Numbered from the stretch's first letter, positions 1 to 7,183 are shown. The stretch: DNA of 11,662 bases from MWCM01 sp964558315 (GCA_964558315.1 CAZLCL010000026.1:1-11662); one strand, 5' to 3'. The notes: a model not told the origin generated them from the sequence alone. Program-made: numbers and translations.

Positions 1-92
1 GTATAAATCCAATATGCCATAACTGCGCCGCAAATGAAAATAAAAAAGGTGATTGTGACTGAAACAAAACTTAAGCTGTTTTTATTTTCCAT
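1..92 (-). CDS. Start of a small membrane protein downstream of pilO (partial)
   Basis: Only the first 30 codons are in the window; the gene continues past the left edge. The ATG at 92-90 lies inside the last codons of pilO, giving an 11-base overlap in another frame, which suggests translational coupling and membership of the pilus operon. The visible N terminus is a short polar stretch (MENKNSLS) followed by about 20 hydrophobic residues containing FFIFICGAVMAYW, so it is either membrane-anchored or has an uncleaved signal. It has no convincing lipobox, so it does not look like the lipoprotein PilP that often follows pilO in Gram-negative bacteria, and no prepilin peptidase motif is visible. 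I do not recognise the family from this fragment. That it is a real gene rests on the operon position and the hydrophobic start. Confidence 0.6.
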   Translation of the reverse strand, partial: MENKNSLSFVSVTITFFIFICGAVMAYWIY

Positions 93-654
93 AATAGATT
101 TTTCCTTTAACGCTTAGACCTAAAGATTGATCTTCTTTTTTGAAGCTACCAATCGAAACACTCTCTATGCTATTGTATCTGTTTAAATTTTCCATTTTAC
201 TAAAAAAAGTTAATATATTATCATAAGAGCTTCGCAATGAAGCTGTAAACTCAACATGTTTATCATTTGCCACTGTCTCGGTTTTGTCTTTGGTTTTTTT
301 GGTAGTTGATTTGTCGTTTTTTGGCACATTAGTGCTTAATGAATCAACAATCAGCGGGATTTCGGTGGTAGTTTTTTCGAGAATAATAATAAAACTGCTG
401 GTTTCTGTGTCTTCTGGCCAATATGTTGCAACTTTGTCGGCAATAATATTTAAGCCATTTTCATCTTTTTTAATATCTTTAAGATTTTGGAGCTTTTTGT
501 CGGCTTGGAGTAGCTCAATATTAATTTTATAGATATTATTTTGAGTTTTAGCTAACTCCTCGATGGTGGAGGAGAGAGAAAAATAGTAATAAGCATAAAC
601 AGCTACAACAGCAATTAAGATTTTAACAATAATTTTTATCACAGATGAAGACAT
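82..654 (-). CDS. pilO: Type IV pilus inner-membrane alignment protein, PilO-like
   Basis: This 190-residue protein has the usual PilO layout: a short cytoplasmic tail, one transmembrane segment (about residues 7-27, IIVKILIAVVAVYAYYYF), a predicted coiled coil (about 28-65), and an extracytoplasmic domain with a closing beta-rich region (about 130-190). A Lys/Thr-rich loop (about 110-130) interrupts the soluble domain. PilO proteins pair with PilN and help connect the cytoplasmic motor to the pilus. Sequence conservation in this family is weak, so the call rests mainly on architecture and on position directly after pilM and pilN. Its ATG shares one base with the pilN stop (TAATG), and a purine-rich GGAAGGA lies upstream inside the end of pilN, both consistent with coupled translation. 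Its end overlaps the next gene by 11 bases. Confidence 0.75.
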   Translation of the reverse strand: MSSSVIKIIVKILIAVVAVYAYYYFSLSSTIEELAKTQNNIYKINIELLQADKKLQNLKDIKKDENGLNIIADKVATYWPEDTETSSFIIILEKTTTEIPLIVDSLSTNVPKNDKSTTKKTKDKTETVANDKHVEFTASLRSSYDNILTFFSKMENLNRYNSIESVSIGSFKKEDQSLGLSVKGKIYYGK

Positions 655-1181
655 TACTCTAAACTTCCTTCCATGTTAAAAGTGTAGTAGTCATTACTTT
701 CATTATAATTTGAGCTCTGGAAAGAGAGATTTTTTAATTCATCAATCTCTTCTAATTTTGCTTGCAGTTTAACAATATCTCCTCTGGTTTGTGCGGCGGC
801 TGAAACCTGAAAAGTCTTTTTTTCTTTGTCAATTTGCACCGAGTTTATCATAACACTTTTGGGAATAGCGTTATTAAATCTTAGAAAAAAATCCGACCAC
901 TCTATGCGATTTTCATCAATATTTTTAATTTTGCCAATTTTTGAATTGGTCAGGTTAACCTTATCTTCGATATCTTTGAGCTTGGCGATCTCAACTAAAG
1001 TTATATCGAGTTGTTTTTTGATCTTTGAAAGCTGATTATCTAATAAATATTTAACAAAATAAATTGCGCTAAAAGTCATAATTAACATAATAATCACTGT
1101 AAAAAGAGCACCATTGGTTTGTTGAGAAATTCTTTTGATTTTTTGTTCATTTTTAATGTTTGGCGGAAGTAAATTTATCAT
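654..1181 (-). CDS. pilN: Type IV pilus inner-membrane assembly protein PilN
   Basis: The 175-residue product starts with MINLLPP. In the PilN family this conserved N-terminal motif is the cytoplasmic peptide that docks into a groove of PilM. A transmembrane helix follows (about residues 25-46, ALFTVIIMLIMTFSAIYFV), then a coiled coil (about 50-90) and a ferredoxin-like extracytoplasmic domain ending near FNMEGSLE. The gene starts one base after the pilM TGA stop. An AAGGA about 9 bases before the ATG acts as ribosome binding site inside the end of pilM. PilN normally forms heterodimers with PilO, which is encoded immediately downstream with a one-base overlap. Length, motif and neighbours agree, so the identification is firm. 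Confidence 0.9.
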   Translation of the reverse strand: MINLLPPNIKNEQKIKRISQQTNGALFTVIIMLIMTFSAIYFVKYLLDNQLSKIKKQLDITLVEIAKLKDIEDKVNLTNSKIGKIKNIDENRIEWSDFFLRFNNAIPKSVMINSVQIDKEKKTFQVSAAAQTRGDIVKLQAKLEEIDELKNLSFQSSNYNESNDYYTFNMEGSLE

Positions 1182-1182
1182 A

Positions 1183-2175
1183 TCAATTTTTCCTTAAAGC
1201 TAATCCTAGCGCCGGAATAAACTGAGGATCTATAGATTTTCTATTGGTAAAAAGAGGTGAAGAAACTTGGGTTTTAATTTTGGTGATTTCACTAAAATGA
1301 TCTTCCACTCCTTTAATTTTAGCCGCAGAGCCACAAATCTCGATGAGTTTTATCGGGCTGGGTTTATAGCTACGATTTTGATAATATCTTATGGCATCAA
1401 AAACTTCGTCTATGATTTCATCAAAAACCATTCCTAGAGGGGTTTTGTCTTCGGATATATTAATTTCAGAGATATTTTTAAAACCAGGCCTAATAGCTGA
1501 AATTTTTTCTATTATCTGATTTTTACCGATTGAAGCCGTTGTGACCAATCTAATGTTGCCCTTATCCCAAATAGCAATTCTGGTTAACTCTGTGCCAATA
1601 TGGACCACAGCCACGCTGAAATTTTTATCTTTTATTACAGCTCTACCCGTAGCGATAGGCTTTGTCTCTAAAGCGACCAACTCCATTCCAGCCATTTTTG
1701 CCATTTCAACATAATCATCAACCAGTTTTTTGGGCGATGCCGCAACTAATACATCCATTAAGGCTTCGTCGGGGTGGGTTGAAAGTATTTGATAATCAAT
1801 ATAGACTTCATTAATCGGAATAGGAAGATATTGTGCGGCTTCATTCGGCACAGCCGTATTCATTTCGTGCTGATTCATTTTGGGCACTTGAATTGTTTTA
1901 GAGAAAACAAAAGTTTCTGGCAAAGCTGTTACAATCTTTTTAGCCTTTATGGAGTGGGGCGTAGCTTTACGGCAAGCCTCTTTAATCAAATTAGCTGTAG
2001 CCGATTTATCTTTAATTCTATCTCGATCTAAAATCGGCTCGGTAATGGGATATTCGCACATACCCCAAATCTCTACACCCTTAGATGTAGCTTTGCTTAC
2101 TTCGCACAGTTTTAATGTTTCGAAGCCGATATCAAGACCGAATATCCGATCGTTGTTACCTAAAAAAGATATCAA
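1183..2175 (-). CDS. pilM: Actin-like ATPase PilM, type IV pilus assembly (TTG start)
   Basis: PilM is a cytoplasmic FtsA/actin-fold ATPase that binds the PilN tail and links the membrane complex to the motor. Visible motifs are the phosphate-1 loop FGLDIGFETLKLCE near the N terminus, a second phosphate-type loop VAVVHIGTELTRIAIWD near the middle, and the adenosine-type motif ICGSAAKIKGV near the C terminus. A longer reading from the TTG at 2187 is possible, but that codon lies at the Shine-Dalgarno sequence. I prefer the TTG at 2175-2173, which gives about 330 residues, because GGAGG at 2185-2181 sits exactly 5 bases upstream and the protein then begins M-ISFLGN just before the actin core. 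An out-of-frame ATG at 2191-2189 would make only an 11-codon ORF. The gene ends in TGA one base before pilN and has its own promoter immediately upstream. Confidence 0.9.
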   Translation of the reverse strand: MISFLGNNDRIFGLDIGFETLKLCEVSKATSKGVEIWGMCEYPITEPILDRDRIKDKSATANLIKEACRKATPHSIKAKKIVTALPETFVFSKTIQVPKMNQHEMNTAVPNEAAQYLPIPINEVYIDYQILSTHPDEALMDVLVAASPKKLVDDYVEMAKMAGMELVALETKPIATGRAVIKDKNFSVAVVHIGTELTRIAIWDKGNIRLVTTASIGKNQIIEKISAIRPGFKNISEINISEDKTPLGMVFDEIIDEVFDAIRYYQNRSYKPSPIKLIEICGSAAKIKGVEDHFSEITKIKTQVSSPLFTNRKSIDPQFIPALGLALRKN

Positions 2176-2178
2176 CTG

Positions 2179-2185
2179 CCCCTCC
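2179..2185 (-). promoter_or_regulatory. Strong Shine-Dalgarno that fixes the pilM TTG start
   Basis: GGAGGGG on the minus strand is the strongest ribosome binding site in the window. It lies 5 bases (counted from GGAGG) before TTG at 2175-2173. Placing the start further upstream would put the binding site inside the coding region. This decides the start of pilM. Confidence 0.75.
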
Positions 2186-2206
2186 AAACATAATCTATTC
2201 TATACT

Positions 2207-2234
2207 ATTATACCACGATAATTTATTGCATCAA
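2207..2234 (-). promoter_or_regulatory. Internal promoter before pilM (extended -10)
   Basis: On the minus strand a perfect -10 TATAAT (2212-2207) is preceded by TGG, giving an extended -10 element (TGnTATAAT). A partial -35, TTGATG at 2234-2229, stands 16 bases upstream inside the last codons of the glycosidase gene. Transcription would start near 2200, leaving a leader of about 25 bases before the pilM TTG. This would let pilMNO be expressed apart from pilB and pilC. It is a sequence match only. Confidence 0.55.
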
Positions 2235-3380
2235 CCAATCTTTAAATTCCGGATAAATTTTACAAACCGCCCAAATAAACAAACCACAAGACCAAGCAAA
2301 TGGAACTTCGTTGTAATAAGCCGGCCAGCGTCTAACAGGGTTGCCAGAGGCATTGTAAATTTCATATACATCGCCATTTTTTAAGATGCTTTTAGCGATA
2401 TCGTGTAGTGTCTTTTTGGCTGTTTTTTCGTGTCCTGATACAAAAAAAGTCATGGCATATAGCGATCCTATCCAAATCCGATAACCACCATAATCAGCTA
2501 ATCCCGCCAAAAAAAGTTGTGGCCTAATTCTTCTTTTGCGATACGAAGGATAATTGGCTTTGGGAATAAAAGATTCACCTTTAAATGTTTCAACGATATT
2601 CAGAATCTTTTCGCTTTGTTGTTGATCGGCCAAACCGAAATAAACGGCAAAAAGATTTCCGGCTGTGTCAAAATAATGATGAACTTTATGATCAATCCAA
2701 TCAATAAAATAATCATCGTGCCAAAAAAGCTGGTTAATTTTTTCTGCCAAACCTGCCATGCGTTCACGATATCTGGAGGCAATTTCATCGTTACCAACCT
2801 GCTGATTGAAATCTGCAAAACTTTTTATGGCTCCGTAGTAAAGAACATTATTAATCAAAGTTTTACCCTTTTTTTTGGTATGATCCATCCAGTTGCATAA
2901 TAGACCCTCTTCGATCAGATAATCTTTGTCTTTATCTTGGCGTGTTGACCAAATCAGCGATAGTTCCAAATGTGGTAAAATCTCAGCAAGATATTGGTGA
3001 TTGTGTTCTTTTTTTAGAAGTTCCACGGCCACGAGTGTAAATAACAGATTTTGGTCAACGACTTTGTCGCCGAAACATGATTGGTAATTAGGGAGAGGCT
3101 TTTTAAATCTTTTCTTAAAATGAAGATATTTTAAAAATTGGTCAATAGATATGATGCGATAAGGAAAATGTCCGGAGCTTTTTTGGTGTTTAATATATAA
3201 TTTTAAATTAACCTTAACTTGATCAATATCACCGATCTCTATTGATCCTAGCGATGCAAAAAAGCTATCTCTGGCCCAATAATCCACAAAATTATGCTGA
3301 CCGGCTAATATACCCTCTTCGGTATAGCAAGACCTAAGACTTTTAACTGAGATTAAAAAAGCTTTTTTTATTTCGTCCAT
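2223..3380 (-). CDS. Predicted (alpha/alpha)6-barrel glycoside hydrolase (glycogen-debranching or trehalase-like)
   Basis: The 385-residue protein resembles the alpha-glucosidase module of amylo-alpha-1,6-glucosidases and related clan members. Early in the protein is YWARDSFFASLG (residues 34-45), matching the conserved W-x-RD-x-F region of these enzymes. Further on come CNWMDH (about 162-167), a GGYRIWIGSLYAM helix and the closing NEVPFAWSCGLFIWAV. Acidic residues in these motifs (D38, D166, the E of NEVP) are candidate catalytic groups, by inference only. There is no signal peptide or transmembrane segment, so it is probably cytoplasmic and may act on glycogen-like or other alpha-glucans. 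I chose the ATG at 3380-3378, 10 bases after the pilC stop; a TTG at 3437 would overlap pilC by 47 bases. No clear Shine-Dalgarno is present. It lies between pilC and pilM, an unusual place for a carbohydrate enzyme. Exact substrate and family number cannot be settled by eye. Confidence 0.65.
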   Translation of the reverse strand: MDEIKKAFLISVKSLRSCYTEEGILAGQHNFVDYWARDSFFASLGSIEIGDIDQVKVNLKLYIKHQKSSGHFPYRIISIDQFLKYLHFKKRFKKPLPNYQSCFGDKVVDQNLLFTLVAVELLKKEHNHQYLAEILPHLELSLIWSTRQDKDKDYLIEEGLLCNWMDHTKKKGKTLINNVLYYGAIKSFADFNQQVGNDEIASRYRERMAGLAEKINQLFWHDDYFIDWIDHKVHHYFDTAGNLFAVYFGLADQQQSEKILNIVETFKGESFIPKANYPSYRKRRIRPQLFLAGLADYGGYRIWIGSLYAMTFFVSGHEKTAKKTLHDIAKSILKNGDVYEIYNASGNPVRRWPAYYNEVPFAWSCGLFIWAVCKIYPEFKDWLMQ

Positions 3381-3390
3381 AAATAATAGC

Positions 3391-4587
3391 TTATATGGCG
3401 TTGACCAATCCGTAAATAGGTTGTAATACCGAAACAATAATTAATCCGATTCCGGCTCCCATTACCATCATTAATACTGGCTCTAGCAGTGTAGAAAGAT
3501 TACTGGTGATAGCATCTACCTCTTTATCAAAAAAATTTGCGATAGTATCGAACACTTGGTCTAGAGAGCCGGATTTTTCGCCAACCGAAACTAGGTTTCC
3601 AACCATTTTAGGGAAGAGGGGGCAATCTTTAAAAACTTTAGATACTTGTTCACCAACTTCAACTTTTTTTATCATTTTGTCAATTTCATCCTGATAAATC
3701 ACATTATTAACAACTTGCTTTGAGGTGCGGAAAATATCTAAAAGTGGTAACCCTGACTTTGTTAGACCCGAAAAGGTTCTAGAGAAACGGGATAAATAGG
3801 TTTTTTTAAACAGATTACCAAAAATTGGAATCTTGATTTTTAACGAATCAAATATGTGTTTGCCAGTATCGGTTTTTGCATACATTCGCAATAAGATATA
3901 GATAGCAATTATTCCAAGCGTAATGTAGATCAGATATTTTTTAATAAATTCAGAAATTGCAATCACTGCTCTGGTTAAAGCGGGCAAAGGCACTCCTGAA
4001 TCGTCAAAGATTACTTTAAGCTGAGGGATAATTACCACTAGTATAAGAACCATGACTGCAACCAAGACTGCCATAATAAAAATCGGATAAATCATGGCTC
4101 CGCGCAGTTTTGAGGTGATGGCGTAATCTTTCTCAAGTTGCATGGTTAAACTGTCGAGGACATCATCTAATTTTCCGGATTTTTCACCGCTAGCCACAGT
4201 ATTTACATAAACTAAATCAAAAATCTTATCTTGTTTTTCTATAGCTTTTGACAATGCATCGCCACCTTTTACATCGGAGATGATTTCGTTAATGGCTTTA
4301 GAGAAATTTTTGTCTTGTGTCTCCTCCCGAAGTGATTCTAAGGCTTCGACTACAGACAAACCAGCCCTTATCATCACTCCAAGTTGTTGAGTAAAAATTA
4401 TCTTATCTTTAACAGCAACCTTATTTAAAATTTGTGGTAAAATTGCACCTCCTCTTTTGGAAGAAATTTTACTTACATATAGCTCTTGCTCCCTTAAGGC
4501 CAAAATTGCACCATTTTCGTCATTGGCTTCTATGCTACCACTTACTATTTTGCCGTCTTTGTTCCTGGCTTTGTAATCAAAATTCAT
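3391..4587 (-). CDS. pilC: Type IV pilus inner-membrane platform protein PilC (type II secretion F family)
   Basis: At 398 residues this is a normal-length PilC/GspF protein. It begins with the family's N-terminal segment (FDYKARNKDGKIVSGSIEA, then ALREQELYVSKIS). Two T2SSF helical domains follow, about residues 60-185 and 265-390; each has the typical QLGVMIRAGLSVVEAL or TFSGLTKSGLPLLDIF opening and a G-E-K-S-G turn (SGEKSGKLDDVL; VGEKSGSLDQVF). Three hydrophobic segments (about 163-190, 215-235, 370-395) anchor it in the membrane. PilC is the membrane platform on which PilB drives pilin addition. It starts 12 bases after pilB and ends 10 bases before the glycosidase gene. No strong ribosome binding site is seen; coupling to pilB is likely. 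Confidence 0.95.
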   Translation of the reverse strand: MNFDYKARNKDGKIVSGSIEANDENGAILALREQELYVSKISSKRGGAILPQILNKVAVKDKIIFTQQLGVMIRAGLSVVEALESLREETQDKNFSKAINEIISDVKGGDALSKAIEKQDKIFDLVYVNTVASGEKSGKLDDVLDSLTMQLEKDYAITSKLRGAMIYPIFIMAVLVAVMVLILVVIIPQLKVIFDDSGVPLPALTRAVIAISEFIKKYLIYITLGIIAIYILLRMYAKTDTGKHIFDSLKIKIPIFGNLFKKTYLSRFSRTFSGLTKSGLPLLDIFRTSKQVVNNVIYQDEIDKMIKKVEVGEQVSKVFKDCPLFPKMVGNLVSVGEKSGSLDQVFDTIANFFDKEVDAITSNLSTLLEPVLMMVMGAGIGLIIVSVLQPIYGLVNAI

Positions 4588-4599
4588 TTTATTATACGC

Positions 4600-6912
4600 T
4601 TAATTTTTTGTTGCTCTCCAAACCTCTTCCATGCTGGTCACGCCATTGCAAGCTTTTAAAATGCCATCTTGTACCATCGAGGCCATGCCTTGACTGCGGG
4701 CTAAGTTATTTAACTCATCCGAAGAAACTCGTTTTAAAATTAACTGTTGCATTTCTGGGGTAATGTCCAGCACTTCATAAATACCGATTCTGCCCTTGTA
4801 TCCGGAATTCTCGCAGGATTTACAACCTTTGCCTTTAAAAAATTTTAATTCCTTGCTCGCTATCTCATTTTTTTCACCTTCGGGCATGCTGTCAATTTCT
4901 TTTTGAATTGCGGCCATCTCTTCATCGGTTAGCTTAACTTCCTCTTTACAATCGGAACAAATGGTTCTAACCAATCTTTGTCCGACAACCACATTGATTG
5001 AAGAAGTGATCAGAAATGGTTCTACTCCCATATCAATCATTCTAGGGGCGGCTCCTGCCGCATCGTTGGTATGAAGAGTTGATAACACGACATGTCCGGT
5101 AAGGGCGGCGTGAACTGCCATCTCGGCTGTTTCTCTATCTCTAATCTCTCCTAGCATTATAATATCTGGATCTTGTCTTAATATTGATCTTAAACCGGCG
5201 GCAAAAGTATAGCCTATCTCCGAATTAACTTGACTTTGGTTAATGCCACGCATCTGATATTCAATTGGGTCTTCTAGGGTAATGATATTTACTCCTTCAT
5301 TATATACCTTTTGAATCATGGCGTATAATGAAGTGCTTTTTCCCGAACCGGTTGGACCAGTTACCAGAACCATACCGTGACTTTTAGTTAAATTAACTTC
5401 TAAAGTTTTGAGACCACTACCTCTGATCCCAAGTTGTTCTATAGTTAATACTCCAGATTCTTTATCTAGTATCCTCATAACAACTTTTTCACCGAAGGCA
5501 ACTGGCATGCTTGAGACTCTAAAATCTACTCTGCGGTTATCTACGCGCATATTAAAACGTCCATCTTGTGGCACTCTCTGCTCATCAATTTTCATATTGG
5601 AGAGAATTTTTATTCTGGAAATAACTGCGGCTTGAATATCTTTTGGCAATGAGACCTTTTTTCTTAATACACCATCTAGACGAAATCTAACCTCAACCTC
5701 TTTTTCGGTCGGCTCAATATGAACATCCGAAGCCTTGTCGCGAATTGCCCTTTTTAGTAAGGATGCAACAATTTTTGCGGCCGGCGCATCATCGCTTACG
5801 CTCTCCGATATGAGCTTTTCTTTATCTTTTTGATTATCTTCTTCTTCCTCTTCTGTGCTGGCAATAGCGCTAGATACTTCGTTTTCTAATCCTTGATATT
5901 GACTTAAAACGGAGTTGATGTCTGATTCGGTTGCCAAGAAAATCTTAATTTTCTCTCCTAAGAGCCTTTTTATCATCTCTCTTGTCTCAACATCTTCAGG
6001 ATCAACCATAGCAACATTGATGATATCTTCTTGTTGTCCGAATGGCACAGCTTTATAGCTTCTGGCGATATTTTCGGGTATCTTTGATAATAGCTCTTTG
6101 GGCACCACAATTTTATTTAAATCCTGATATTCCACTCTGGCTTTATCAAAATTAAATAAATTCCCTGAATCAGCTAATGCTGATGAGCGATCCGAATATA
6201 TTGGAGGCAAAGAGTCCGGGTTAGCTTTCTGATCGGGTGGGGAGGGGGGAGGTTCATTGGGATTGGCTTGTCCTATCTCATTTTTTATAGTTTCAATTTT
6301 TTCTTCAGCTTTCTGCTGGCTGTTTGGTGTTGGATTGGCCTTAACAACGGTAGCGTTAGCTAGATTTTTATCAAAGATTCCTGAATTAGCCAAATTAAAT
6401 CTTGTGGAGTCGGATTCTGTATTTTCTGCTGTNNNNNNNNNNNNNNNNNNNNNNNNNNNNNNNNNNNNNNNNNNNNNNNNNNNNNNNNNNNNNNNNNNNN
6501 NNNNNNNNNNNNNNNNNNNNNNNNNNNNNNNNACTGGCTGGTCTTGGCTTTTTTCAACATTAATTTTTACCTCTACCCCTGATGGTTCCGGCTGGATATT
6601 TGAATCTTCATTTTCTTGTCCATCAAAATAAGAATCATCCGCCCCGATGGATTTTTTTAATGAATCAGATGGCATCCATTTAACAACTCTGGTGGGTAAC
6701 ATAATTAACTTATGACCGCCTTTAGGATGGTTAATGGTTTTAGAAGGATATTCAATAACATAGAAAGAACCGAAATTCGAATAAATTATTTTTTCGTTGC
6801 GGTTAAGAGCTTCGCTGACAACGGCGCCAAAAGCGATGATCAGATTTTCTGCTTGGCGTTTTGACAAGTGTGAGTTTTGTGCTATGGCCCTAGCCAAGTC
6901 TTTTCTATTCAT
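4600..6912 (-). CDS. pilB: PilB-type pilus assembly ATPase with N-terminal HU/IHF-like domain (contains N gap)
   Basis: Residue numbers count the gap as 33-34 unknown residues (770 in all). Residues 1-90 match an HU/IHF histone-like protein along their whole length: MNRKDLARAIAQ start, LSKRQAE turn, YSNFGSF core, and an arm with NHPKGGHK that keeps the intercalating proline at position 63. An acidic, polar linker follows, then the gap (about 126-159), then more Pro/Asn-rich linker. From about 260 the protein is a GspE/PilB ATPase: an MshEN-like domain (260-345), an acidic tract (about 352-358), the DKASDVHIEP N2 domain (about 390), Walker A GPTGSGKST (about 517), Asp box TLEDPIEY, Walker B IIMLGEIRD (about 585), His box STLHTND, and a four-cysteine zinc site (CSDC about 649, CKSC about 695). 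The ATG at 6912 has GGAG at 6925-6922. The ATPase part is certain. That both halves are one protein depends on the unsequenced gap. Confidence 0.9.
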   Translation of the reverse strand: MNRKDLARAIAQNSHLSKRQAENLIIAFGAVVSEALNRNEKIIYSNFGSFYVIEYPSKTINHPKGGHKLIMLPTRVVKWMPSDSLKKSIGADDSYFDGQENEDSNIQPEPSGVEVKINVEKSQDQPXXXXXXXXXXXXXXXXXXXXXXXXXXXXXXXXXXTAENTESDSTRFNLANSGIFDKNLANATVVKANPTPNSQQKAEEKIETIKNEIGQANPNEPPPSPPDQKANPDSLPPIYSDRSSALADSGNLFNFDKARVEYQDLNKIVVPKELLSKIPENIARSYKAVPFGQQEDIINVAMVDPEDVETREMIKRLLGEKIKIFLATESDINSVLSQYQGLENEVSSAIASTEEEEEDNQKDKEKLISESVSDDAPAAKIVASLLKRAIRDKASDVHIEPTEKEVEVRFRLDGVLRKKVSLPKDIQAAVISRIKILSNMKIDEQRVPQDGRFNMRVDNRRVDFRVSSMPVAFGEKVVMRILDKESGVLTIEQLGIRGSGLKTLEVNLTKSHGMVLVTGPTGSGKSTSLYAMIQKVYNEGVNIITLEDPIEYQMRGINQSQVNSEIGYTFAAGLRSILRQDPDIIMLGEIRDRETAEMAVHAALTGHVVLSTLHTNDAAGAAPRMIDMGVEPFLITSSINVVVGQRLVRTICSDCKEEVKLTDEEMAAIQKEIDSMPEGEKNEIASKELKFFKGKGCKSCENSGYKGRIGIYEVLDITPEMQQLILKRVSSDELNNLARSQGMASMVQDGILKACNGVTSMEEVWRATKN
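6141..6405 (-). repeat. Imperfect repeat in the PilB linker (LA[N/D]SG...FDK)
   Basis: Two linker segments resemble each other: FNLANSGIFDKNLAN (about 6358-6405) and ALADSGNLFNFDKA (about 6141-6181). At DNA level both contain a GCTAATTCAGG or GCTGATTCAGG stretch followed by TTTGATAAA. Both lie on the ATPase side of the scaffold gap, and further copies may be hidden inside it. The repeat is short and degenerate, and no function is known to me. Confidence 0.45.
6433..6532. other. Scaffold gap of exactly 100 N
   Basis: The run is exactly 100 bases, a common placeholder for a gap of unknown length, so the true distance may differ. It falls within the low-complexity linker between the HU-like domain and the ATPase. 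The two flanks are in the same frame only if the true length equals 100 modulo 3. Imperfect repeats in the flanking linker could explain why assembly broke here. Confidence 0.98.
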
Positions 6913-6979
6913 TCTTTTCCACTCCGATCTCCCAATACTTATTGCTCGCTATAAAAATACAAAAACCCCTCCAAATAAT

Positions 6980-7009
6980 AGTATAACAAAGATGGGGCGA
7001 ATGTATCAA
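6980..7009 (-). promoter_or_regulatory. Promoter of the pilus operon, upstream of pilB
   Basis: On the minus strand, -35 TTGATA (7009-7004) and -10 TATACT (6985-6980) are separated by 18 bases; each matches the sigma70 consensus at five of six positions. Transcription would start near 6973, giving a leader of about 60 bases before the pilB ATG. A GGAGGGG at 6972-6966 falls at the predicted 5' end of the transcript and so is unlikely to serve as a ribosome binding site. Confidence 0.65.
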
Positions 7010-7024
7010 TAAATAACGGAAAAG

Positions 7025-7097
7025 ATTGGGGATAACAGGCTATTAAGCTCAAAAAGTAAACCAGCGGTGAATATCTTATGGGATAAATTGGGGATAA
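7025..7097. repeat. 11-base direct repeats resembling degenerate DnaA boxes
   Basis: ATTGGGGATAA occurs at 7025-7035 and again at 7087-7097, 62 bases apart, close to six helical turns. Just before the second copy is a small inverted repeat TTAT-GGG-ATAA (7076-7086). Read on the minus strand, the repeats give TTATCCCCA, one base away from the E. coli DnaA box TTATCCACA. The region lies between the pilB promoter and dnaX. Any role in DnaA binding or regulation is inference. Confidence 0.4.
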
Positions 7098-7183
7098 ATG
7101 GTTTAGTTTTTAAAGCTATCAGCTTGCAGAGTAACAAAAGATACATCTTAATCCGAGTTATATTTTACAGCTTTTTTACGAGA

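Noticed and set aside
6257..6631. Plus-strand ORF of 124 codons across the N gap
   Set aside because: It is antisense to the pilB linker, is extended only by unknown bases, and resembles no known protein.
6942..6972. Possible leader peptide (GGAGGGG then TTG-TAT-TTT-TAT-AGC-GAG-CAA-TAA) in the pilB leader
   Set aside because: The predicted transcript start coincides with the GGAGGGG, so it would not work as a ribosome binding site, and a 7-codon ORF in AT-rich DNA is expected by chance.
7028..7041. GGGGATAACAGGCT, identical to a short conserved stretch of 23S rRNA domain V and close to the I-SceI site
   Set aside because: Only about 14 bases match, and the flanks do not continue as rRNA. 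Too short to call an rRNA fragment or an endonuclease target.
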